Assembly: GCA_003563755.1 (NCBI GenBank)
Contig: PWUB01000356.1
Span: forward strand, 1-7,260
DNA length: 7,260 nt
Direction: 5' to 3'
Source: Clostridia bacterium
GTDB taxonomy: Bacteria; Bacillota_E; SLMV01; PUMD01
How positions within the stretch are numbered: position 1 is the stretch's first letter; each line of letters opens with the position of its first letter. The position numbers and the translations under genes are program-made. Shown in pieces: positions 1 to 5,359 of the stretch. The notes beneath the pieces were generated by a model that was given only the letters and a program-made list of their open reading frames with translations, did not search any database and was not told the origin of the DNA.

Positions 1-500
1 ACCTGGTGCATGATGCCGGACATGGCCTCGACCACGATGTCCAGGGCGGGCCACTGCTTGTAGGGTCCATCCTCCAGCTGCCCGAAACCGCTGATGGCGG
101 CATAGATCAGGCGCGGGTTGAGCTTCGACAGGGTGTCGTAGCCGAGACCGAGCCTACCCATGGCCCCCGGACGGAGGTTTTCAAGCACCACGTCCACCTC
201 CGTGGCGAGCCTGCGGAAGATCTCCTTTCCCTTCTCCGCGGCCATGTTCAGGGTGAGACTCTTCTTGCTCCGGTTGTACTGGAGGAAGCCTCCGCTGATC
301 CTCTCACCGTCATCGGCCTCAAGGTAGGGGCCCATGGTCCGCCGTGGATCACCCATCCCCGGACGCTCGATCTTGATGACCTCTGCCCCGGCATCCGCCA
401 GCAGCTGCGTGCAGTATGGACCCGTGATAAACTGCTCCACCGACAGGACCCGCACCCCCTGCAGGGGCAGACCCTTTGCACCCTCGCAGCTCGACATCAT
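1..500 (-). CDS. CaiB/BaiF family CoA transferase, N-terminal part (runs off left edge)
   Basis: Family III CoA transferases move CoA from an acyl-CoA donor to a free carboxylic acid in the cytoplasm. About 166 codons are visible; the family is usually near 400 residues, so roughly 40% is here. My own translation of the minus strand gives the classic N-terminus: LPLQGVRVLSVEQFITGPYC at about residues 11-30, LLADAGAEVIKIERPGMGDPRR at 33-54, a NRSKKSLTLN stretch at 76-85, VVLENLRPGAM at 104-114 and ISGFG at 136-140. The catalytic Asp motif of the family (GDxxxG type) would lie beyond the window. The start is ATG at 500 (a second ATG follows at 497), with AAGGGAG at 508-514 seven bases upstream. 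The gene begins 34 bp after the aminotransferase stop, so it is probably co-transcribed and may act on the acid produced in that pathway. The substrate is unknown. Confidence 0.93.
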   Translation of the reverse strand, partial: MMSSCEGAKGLPLQGVRVLSVEQFITGPYCTQLLADAGAEVIKIERPGMGDPRRTMGPYLEADDGERISGGFLQYNRSKKSLTLNMAAEKGKEIFRRLATEVDVVLENLRPGAMGRLGLGYDTLSKLNPRLIYAAISGFGQLEDGPYKQWPALDIVVEAMSGIMHQ

Positions 501-534
501 CTCATCTCTCCCTTCTGCATCTCTGCAAAACTCT

Positions 535-1887
535 TCATGCACGTCCTTCGATCTCGGCCAGCTCACCCAGGCCGGCGATAACACCGGCGGCGAGCTCCCT
601 GACCTCGTCCTCGTTAATGACCAGGGGGGGGCCTATCAGGAAGTGGTCACCGGCCCTGCCGACGACCGTGCCCCCTCCCGGATACACCACCACTCCGCGC
701 TCCATCAACAGGGCGGTGGCCTTCTGCGCTGTCTTGCCGGAGCCGTGGGCGAAAGGTTCCTTCGTCTCCCGGTCGGCGACCAGCTCGACCCCGATCATGA
801 GGCCGCGGCCCCGGACGTCGCCCACGATGGGGTTGTCGTTCAGCGGCTGCAGCTCCTCCATCAGCAGCTGGCCCATCCTGGCGGAGTTTTCGACCAGGTC
901 GTGCTCCAGGTAGTAGTCCAGCACTGCCACTCCCGCCGCGCATGCCAGGGGGTTTCCACCGTAAGTGTGACCGTGGACGAAGTTACCGCTTCCCCGCCAG
1001 AAGGTCTCCCAGATTTCCTCCTTCGCCAGGACGGCTCCCAGCGGCATGTACCCCGCCGCCATACCCTTCGCCAAAGACATCAGGTCAGGCACCACGTCCC
1101 AGTGCCCCATGGCGAAGTGCTCGCCCGTCCGTCCGAAGCCGGTCATGACCTCGTCGGCTATGAACAGGACGTCGTGCTCATCGCAGATCTCGCGGATGAC
1201 AGGGAAGTACTCCGGCGGCGGCACCAGGGCCCCTGCCGCGGCTCCCACCACGGGCTCTGCCATGAAGGCGCTGACGTACTCGGGACCGACCCGGTTGATG
1301 GTGTCGCCGAGTTCGTACGCACAGGGGACCCCGCAGCTGTCCGGGGTTCTCTCGTAGGGGCAGCGGTAACAGTAGGGGGCGTTGATGTGGGGAAAATCCA
1401 GTAAGTACGGCCGGTAGGAACGGCGGCGCGAGTCTCCGCTCATGGACATTGCGCCCACGGTGTTGCCGTGAAAAGAGTTCCAACGCGAGATGACCACGTG
1501 CTTCTCACTGGTTCCGTCCCTCTCCAAAAAATACTGCCGGGCCATCTTCAGGCACGACTCCGTCGCCTCCGATCCACCCGACACCAGGTACAGCCGGGTC
1601 AGGCCCGGGGGCGCGATGCTGTCCACCCGTTCTCCGAGGTCTAAGATAGCCTGGGAAGCGAAGCGAGAGAGGTGGGTGAAGGCCACGGTCCGGGCCTGCT
1701 CGTACAGTGCCTTCGCCACCTCCTCCACCCCGTGTCCCAGGTTCGATACCAGGGACCCCGAACAGGCGTCCAGGTACCGGTTGCCCTCGTCATCGTACAG
1801 GTAGACTCCCTCTCCGCGGACGATCAGGGGATAATGCTTCTGAACGTTCCGGAAGAACACGCTGTGATGGTGCTCCTCCTGTGACAT
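535..1887 (-). CDS. Class III PLP-dependent aminotransferase (acetylornithine/omega-amino transaminase superfamily)
   Basis: A 450-residue cytosolic fold-type I aminotransferase of full family length. Visible motifs: the PLP phosphate-binding SGGSEA at residues 103-108; SFHGNT at 138-143; FIADEVMTGFGRTG at 242-254, with Asp245 expected to contact the pyridine nitrogen; SLAKGMAAGYMPLGAV at 271-286, with Lys274 as the Schiff-base lysine; and GHTYGGNPLACAAG at 306-319, with Thr308 from the partner subunit expected to hold the phosphate. The C-terminal small domain includes GDVRGRGLMIGVEL. An insertion CYRCP-x8-C-x3-C (Cys173, 176, 185, 189) stands out. Class III enzymes transfer terminal or alpha amino groups to pyruvate or 2-oxoglutarate; the amine donor cannot be assigned. 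ATG at 1887 has GAGGAGG at 1897-1903, lying inside the last codons of the regulator gene, whose stop is only 3 bp upstream. This indicates co-transcription and possibly translational coupling. The reading frame is intact through a run of eight G at 624-631. Confidence 0.95.
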   Translation of the reverse strand: MSQEEHHHSVFFRNVQKHYPLIVRGEGVYLYDDEGNRYLDACSGSLVSNLGHGVEEVAKALYEQARTVAFTHLSRFASQAILDLGERVDSIAPPGLTRLYLVSGGSEATESCLKMARQYFLERDGTSEKHVVISRWNSFHGNTVGAMSMSGDSRRRSYRPYLLDFPHINAPYCYRCPYERTPDSCGVPCAYELGDTINRVGPEYVSAFMAEPVVGAAAGALVPPPEYFPVIREICDEHDVLFIADEVMTGFGRTGEHFAMGHWDVVPDLMSLAKGMAAGYMPLGAVLAKEEIWETFWRGSGNFVHGHTYGGNPLACAAGVAVLDYYLEHDLVENSARMGQLLMEELQPLNDNPIVGDVRGRGLMIGVELVADRETKEPFAHGSGKTAQKATALLMERGVVVYPGGGTVVGRAGDHFLIGPPLVINEDEVRELAAGVIAGLGELAEIEGRA

Positions 1888-1890
1888 GGA

Positions 1891-2787
1891 TCAATCCCTC
1901 CTCTTCGTGGAAGCACCCGTGCGGGAGCTCTCCGTGTAAATCCCGTAGTCCTCCCAGATCTCCTCCAGCTCGGCCAACGCATCCGCCGTGAGCTGGCGGT
2001 CCCGCGTCCCCACGGCCGCGAGCAGGGCGTTGATCAGGCTCAGCGGCGCACAGAGAGAATCCGCGTACGAAACCTGGCCGCTGCGGGCGGTCAGCAGGAG
2101 ATCTGCGTGCTCCGCCAGGGGTGACATCACGCTGTCGGTGAGGGCAACGGTCACGGCACCCCGCTCCGCGGCGATCTCCAGCATGTCCAGGGTGGCCCTG
2201 GTGTAGCGGGGGAACGAGATGGCGAATACCAGGTCGTCTGCCTCCACGGACATCATGCTGTCCAGGGCGTCTCCGGGCGCAAAGGCCGGGATGCTGACGT
2301 TTCTCAGAACCCAGTTCAGCCCGAAGCCGAGTATATGGGCCAGGCCCGAGGCCCCCCGCTGGCCAATGACGTGGATCCGCCCGGCGTTCAGGAGGGCATC
2401 GACCACGCGCTGAAATGACTCGCGGTCGAGTTCGCGCAGGGTGGTACGTATGCTGTCCACGTCGGAGGCCATCACCCGCTCGACGATGTCTCCATCGCGC
2501 TCCAGGCTCTCCGCGGATCCGAGGAGGCGGTCCACGGTGGTCAGCCTGGTGCGCAGCATCTCCTGTAGGGCCCGTTGAAAGTGGGGATAACCCTCGTAGC
2601 CGAGGGCGTGGGCGAACCTGACCACGCTGGATTCACTGACCCCGGTACGCCGCGCCAGCTGGGCGGCGGTGAGAAAGACCGCCCTCTCGTGGCTGGATGT
2701 CACGTACTCGGCGATCTGCCGCTGTGCCTCGGTCAGCTCGGCGGCTCGGTCGCGGATACGGCCGATGACGTCACTGTCTGTACTCAT
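1891..2787 (-). CDS. MurR/RpiR family transcriptional regulator (HTH + SIS domain)
   Basis: A 298-residue cytoplasmic DNA-binding regulator. Residues 1-77 form the RpiR-type N-terminal helix-turn-helix domain: LTEAQRQIAEYV at 18-29, then AAQLARRTGVSESSVVRFAHALGY at 41-64, where the recognition helix is SESSVVRFAHAL. Residues about 137-260 form a SIS (sugar isomerase) domain: IHVIGQRGASGLA at 138-150, LVFAISFPRYT at 186-196 and VALTDSVMSPLAEHADLLL at 214-232. SIS domains of this family bind phosphosugars or other small metabolites; family members include MurR, HexR and RpiR, and also regulators of amino-acid-type catabolic clusters. ATG at 2787 is preceded by GGAGGAG at 2798-2804 (10-base spacing). 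The gene leads an apparent operon with the aminotransferase and CoA transferase. A perfect 18-bp palindrome 35 bp upstream of its start is a natural autoregulatory operator. The ligand is not known; the neighbouring genes suggest an amino-compound pathway. Confidence 0.95.
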   Translation of the reverse strand: MSTDSDVIGRIRDRAAELTEAQRQIAEYVTSSHERAVFLTAAQLARRTGVSESSVVRFAHALGYEGYPHFQRALQEMLRTRLTTVDRLLGSAESLERDGDIVERVMASDVDSIRTTLRELDRESFQRVVDALLNAGRIHVIGQRGASGLAHILGFGLNWVLRNVSIPAFAPGDALDSMMSVEADDLVFAISFPRYTRATLDMLEIAAERGAVTVALTDSVMSPLAEHADLLLTARSGQVSYADSLCAPLSLINALLAAVGTRDRQLTADALAELEEIWEDYGIYTESSRTGASTKRRD

Positions 2788-2822
2788 GTGGATGGTTCTC
2801 CTCCGTCATATTGTTTTTCATG

Positions 2823-2840
2823 GTGCAGGATTTCCTGCAC
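2823..2840. promoter_or_regulatory. Perfect 18-bp palindrome, candidate RpiR operator
   Basis: GTGCAGGA-TT-TCCTGCAC: two exact 8-bp arms around a 2-bp centre, 35 bp upstream of the regulator's ATG on the minus strand, in the 194-bp gap after the NUDIX gene. Its size and symmetry resemble known RpiR-family operators such as that of HexR (about 17 bp, palindromic), although the sequence is different. Its position so close to the start fits autorepression. The same arms recur at 7046-7053 and 7122-7129 and I found them nowhere else in the window. Binding by this RpiR protein is inferred. No convincing -35/-10 pair could be assigned around it. Confidence 0.6.
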
Positions 2841-2981
2841 ACCTCCTGCCTATCCGTATTCAACGCCGCGGGCATCGTTCCTGCCTGCGGTCGTAGTCTT
2901 TCTGGGGGATTGCGTAGATGCTGGGAGGAGTCTGAACCCGGATGCCGAGTCCCGTCCGCGGGGCACCCGGCTGAGGATGCC

Positions 2982-3473
2982 TCACGTCAGGAGGGCACCC
3001 CCTGCATCCCCGGGCTCCCGCGGACGGTTGTGTACTACGTGCTGAATCCCGGTTGGAACTCGCCCGAGGCCCTCCCGGAGAAACTCCGGATACACGGTCA
3101 TCGAACCGATATCTTCGATCCTGAACCAGCGGAACTGTAGGGGTAGACGACCCTCCACGCCCCGGTAGATCCGGGAGAAGTCATAATACTCGGGGGGCAG
3201 GGTGACCTCGAAGTACAACTCGATCTCGTCGAAGGAGTCACCGTCCATCCGGAACATGTTCTCGTTGACCCAGATCAGCCGCCCGATCCGGGGGGACACC
3301 CCCGTCTCCTCGGACATCTCCCGCTTCATGGCATCGACGGTGGTCTCGTGGCGCCTGCAGGCTCCCCCGGGCAAAGACCAGAAATCGTCGATGTTTGGCC
3401 TGTGAAGAAGCACGTGGTCGTCCCGCAGGATCACCGCCACCACGCGGCATTTTCTATCCGGAGGATGCTTCAT
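2982..3473 (-). CDS. NUDIX hydrolase
   Basis: A 163-residue cytosolic hydrolase of nucleoside-diphosphate-linked compounds. The Nudix box matches the consensus GX5EX7REUXEEXGU exactly at residues 37-59: G-ACRRH-E-TTVDAMK-RE-M-S-EE-T-G-V, with metal-binding glutamates at Glu52, 55 and 56. It is preceded by the usual strand FWSLPGG at 31-37. The C-terminal half (LQFRWFRIEDI, then YPEFLREGL and IQHVVH) resembles a common small NUDIX group of unknown substrate; about 15 further residues form a tail of low complexity. I chose ATG at 3473 because AAGGTGG (3479-3485) sits 5 bases upstream; an in-frame GTG at 3482 would add three residues but has a poorly spaced site. It follows the DSD1-like gene by 105 bp on the same strand. 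It could be a housekeeping or detoxifying enzyme rather than part of the pathway. Confidence 0.93.
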   Translation of the reverse strand: MKHPPDRKCRVVAVILRDDHVLLHRPNIDDFWSLPGGACRRHETTVDAMKREMSEETGVSPRIGRLIWVNENMFRMDGDSFDEIELYFEVTLPPEYYDFSRIYRGVEGRLPLQFRWFRIEDIGSMTVYPEFLREGLGRVPTGIQHVVHNRPREPGDAGGALLT

Positions 3474-3492
3474 CCCGTCCACCTTCCCTCGT

Positions 3493-3519
3493 CGGACCGG
3501 ATCGGGATCACCCGGTCCG
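3493..3519. repeat. GC-rich inverted repeat between the DSD1-like and NUDIX genes
   Basis: Arms CGGACCGG (3493-3500) and CCGGTCCG (3512-3519) are exact 8-bp complements around an 11-base loop. In the minus-strand transcript this hairpin would form about 20 bases upstream of the NUDIX start, close to its ribosome binding site. There is no run of U after it, so it is not a standard intrinsic terminator. It may be an attenuator, an RNA-stability stem or chance in GC-rich DNA. Confidence 0.35.
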
Positions 3520-3578
3520 GCCCATGCAAGTATGCGGTCGGGCCGCCCCCCCGAGGGAGGAGCAGTCCACCGTGGCGA

Positions 3579-4670
3579 TCAGCGGATCTTGCCCCGTCCC
3601 GATATGGGCCACACAACCTCAACCTTACCGTCCCTGACGCCGTAGAGTTCATCGTGAAGGGCCACGGTGGTGTCGCCGTAGCCGACGATCCACTCCAGCC
3701 GGTCTCCCACCTTCAGATCAAGGGGCTCGGAGGTGATGACGGTCCCATGCTCCGCTGAGAACCGCACCTCCTCGACACCGTCGATGGCCCTGGGCCTGGG
3801 AACGGCGGCGTCGCTGCTCATGGCCTTCTTACCCGCATCGGTGACGATACGCCCGGGCTGGGGATGGCTGACGACGGTACTCATCACCGTCATGGCGAAT
3901 TCATGTTCCAACCCGAGAGCGGCATAGTACATGTCGTTGAATATGATACCCCCGGCCTGTACCTCGGTGATGCCAGGCACCCGGGAGCTGAATTCCTGGG
4001 TTCCCGTGCCCCCGCAGCTGACGATGTCCACGGAGAGCCCGCGCTCCCGGCACAGCCGGGCCGAGCGCACCAGGGACCCGATGGCTTCATCGCACACCTG
4101 TTTCCGCTGCACGGGATCCTTGTGGCGGCGGGCGTGTCCCTCCCAGCCCATGATCCCGACATAGCGCAGGCCGCTCATGGCATCAGCCTCGAGGGAGAGC
4201 TCGACGGTGGGCTCCCCGGGCTGCACGCCGCAGCGCTGCATGCCGATATCTACCTCCACCACCACCGGTATCCCAAGCCCCTTCTCCACCCCGGCTTCGT
4301 GAAGCTCCCGGGCGTTCTCCAAGCTGTCGATAGCGGTGATGACCTGCACCTGGCGGCAGAGGCTGGCCAGCCGTCGGACCTTGTGCTGTCCCACCACCTG
4401 GTTGGCGATGAGGATGTTGTCTATGCCGGCGGCCGCCATGACCTCGGCCTCTCCCAGCTTGGCACAGGTTATGCCGATGGCCCCGGCGCCGATCTCCATG
4501 TGCGCGATGGCGGGCACCTTCTGCCCCTTGGTGTGGGGACGCCAGCTCACTCCGAGCTCCCTGAAGAACCTCGCCGCCCGGGCGATATTGTCCTCCAACA
4601 CGTCAAGATTGACCATCAGGACCGGAGTGTCCACGTCCCTTATATCGGCTCCCACGAAGTAGTTGGTCAT
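3579..4670 (-). CDS. DSD1 / D-threonine aldolase-like PLP-dependent enzyme (alanine racemase fold, type III)
   Basis: A 363-residue cytosolic enzyme of the D-threonine aldolase / D-serine dehydratase-like family, which acts on D-amino acids or 3-hydroxy-amino acids. An N-terminal alanine-racemase barrel opens with IRDVDTPVLMVNLDVLEDN at residues 10-28. RPHTKGQK at 44-51 carries the expected Schiff-base Lys48. EVDIGMQRCGV is near 139-149, the phosphate-binding SCGGTGTQEF at 218-227, and DAGKKAMSSD at 278-287. The C-terminal beta domain has GDRLEWIVGYGDTTVALHDELYGV from about residue 322. Characterised members bind a divalent metal there through His-x-Asp or His-x-Cys; here the pair reads Tyr331-x-Asp333, a possible change at the metal site. 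ATG at 4670 is chosen because the family motif follows directly and GGGGAG lies 11 bases upstream; an in-frame TTG at 4697 is the alternative. It could be an aldolase, dehydratase, racemase or related lyase. Confidence 0.9.
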   Translation of the reverse strand: MTNYFVGADIRDVDTPVLMVNLDVLEDNIARAARFFRELGVSWRPHTKGQKVPAIAHMEIGAGAIGITCAKLGEAEVMAAAGIDNILIANQVVGQHKVRRLASLCRQVQVITAIDSLENARELHEAGVEKGLGIPVVVEVDIGMQRCGVQPGEPTVELSLEADAMSGLRYVGIMGWEGHARRHKDPVQRKQVCDEAIGSLVRSARLCRERGLSVDIVSCGGTGTQEFSSRVPGITEVQAGGIIFNDMYYAALGLEHEFAMTVMSTVVSHPQPGRIVTDAGKKAMSSDAAVPRPRAIDGVEEVRFSAEHGTVITSEPLDLKVGDRLEWIVGYGDTTVALHDELYGVRDGKVEVVWPISGRGKIR

Positions 4671-4843
4671 TGTCCCTGAGTCTCCCCTTCCGCTCAAGCC
4701 ACCCCTGTCCCGCTGAAACCTGGCGGGTGAGGTGTCTGCAATCTCCTTTCTGTATCGAAGACAAAATCCCTTGAGAGAGAAGCGAACGAATGCTGGGCAC
4801 CCTCATCGGGATCGCTGTCGACAGAGGAAGCAACCAATTACCA

Positions 4844-4849
4844 TGTCAA
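4844..4849 (-). promoter_or_regulatory. Possible -35 box upstream of the DSD1-like gene
   Basis: The minus strand reads a consensus TTGACA here, about 174 bases before the DSD1-like ATG. The hexamer 17 bases further on (CTCTGT) is a poor -10, so the promoter is unproven. It is the best sigma-70-like element I could find in the gap that must supply a promoter for this gene, since the neighbour upstream is 689 bp away. Confidence 0.2.
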
Positions 4850-4899
4850 TGAAGGAACCACCGGGTCCCTACTGACCGGGCGATAGGTGAAGCATTCGA

Positions 4900-5158
4900 A
4901 TGGTGGACAGTCAGTTGAACTGGGCGAGGGTTGCAGAGAAGGTGGGTGACATCAAGCGGTCACTCGCCGAGCTGAGGCGCCACGATGAACGCACATATGA
5001 AGAGCCTCCGGCAGATGAGGGCGCGGTACCGGTCACCCGCTGCACGTTCATGGTGTCGTCGAAGCGGCAGCGAACACCACCGGGCACATCGCGCCGGCCA
5101 GCTACACAAGGCGGCCGGCGGTCGTGCCGACAGTTTCTCCATATTGGTCATTTGGTGA
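4900..5158 (+). pseudogene. HepT/DUF86-like toxin (RNase) gene remnant, frameshifted
   Basis: Intact HepT-like proteins are small HEPN-fold RNases or AMPylated toxins paired with an MNT nucleotidyltransferase antitoxin. The plus strand opens with ATG at 4900 behind AGGTGA (4885-4890). Frame one, from 4900, reads MVDSQLNWARVAEKVGDIKR, then SLAELRRHDERTYEE and ADEGAVPVTRCTFMV to about 5055. The family pattern then continues one frame over, from about 5055 to 5093, as VVEAAANTTGHIA, and in the third frame from 5093 to 5155 as AGQLHKAAGGRADSFSILV before TGA at 5156. Joined, these give the MVD start, the charged helix, the F-x-V-x-EAA-x-N-x-x-x-HIA helix and the ADSF-x-IL segment typical of DUF86/HepT. 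Two frameshifts (each equivalent to one lost base) and the absence of the C-terminal Rx4-6H catalytic motif mark it as dead. I saw no MNT partner upstream. The assignment rests on recalled family patterns. Confidence 0.6.
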
Positions 5159-5222
5159 TGAAGAACCACTGATCGTCTGGATCTCATAAGCAGAGCCCGT
5201 ATCCTCATGTTGCAGCGCCGGC

Positions 5223-5247
5223 GGGAGGCGGGGGAACCCCGCCTCCC
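5223..5247. terminator. Strong GC hairpin between convergent ends, candidate U-less terminator
   Basis: GGGAGGCGGGG (5223-5233), loop GAA, CCCCGCCTCCC (5237-5247): an exact 11-bp stem with a 3-base loop. It lies 113 bp beyond the solute-binding protein stop (minus strand) and about 65 bp beyond the end of the plus-strand HepT-like remnant, where a bidirectional terminator is expected. Neither side has a run of T in the right place, so if it terminates it does so as a U-less hairpin; it could instead stabilise the 3' end. Confidence 0.45.
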
Positions 5248-5359
5248 ATCCAACACGGGTGATCTGTATAACAGCACGGGGAACACCAGAGAGACGTCGT
5301 TTCTGTCGCTTTCGCACCAGACTCAGATGACGTTTTCCATATACGGACGAGCGCCTCAT

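Larger units (their letters stand above)
4671..5359. other. 689-bp stretch with no intact gene
   Basis: This gap separates the solute-binding protein gene from the DSD1-like gene. It holds the plus-strand HepT-like remnant (4900-5158), an 11-bp-stem hairpin (5223-5247) and, toward the left, an untranslated leader for the DSD1-like gene with a lone consensus -35 hexamer. Short open frames on the minus strand (up to 108 codons) run antisense to the remnant and show no recognisable motif. No tRNA, IS ends or target-site duplications were visible. Confidence 0.6.

Noticed and set aside
624..631. Run of eight G (possible slippage or sequencing-error site)
   Set aside because: The aminotransferase frame is intact through it and spells the expected IGPPLVINEDE segment, so there is no sign of a shift.
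334..1404. 356-codon open frame on the plus strand
   Set aside because: It lies antisense to the CoA transferase start and the aminotransferase, which have full family motifs. The translation is His/Val/Arg-rich with no recognisable domain, as expected from an antisense frame in GC-rich DNA.
2866..2890. Stem CCGCGGGC / GCCTGCGG upstream of the RpiR gene
   Set aside because: It has a mismatch or G-U pair, and no gene on the plus strand ends before it; weaker than expected for a terminator in GC-rich DNA.
3864..4679. 271-codon open frame on the plus strand
   Set aside because: Antisense shadow of the DSD1-like gene; low-complexity His/Gly/Leu composition and no motif.
4603..4833. 76-codon minus-strand frame overlapping the DSD1-like gene start
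   Set aside because: No recognisable motif; half of it overlaps the conserved N-terminus of the DSD1-like enzyme in another frame.
4960..5286. 108- and 85-codon minus-strand frames in the 689-bp gap
   Set aside because: Arg/Ser-rich translations with no motif, antisense to the HepT-like remnant, which explains the sequence better.
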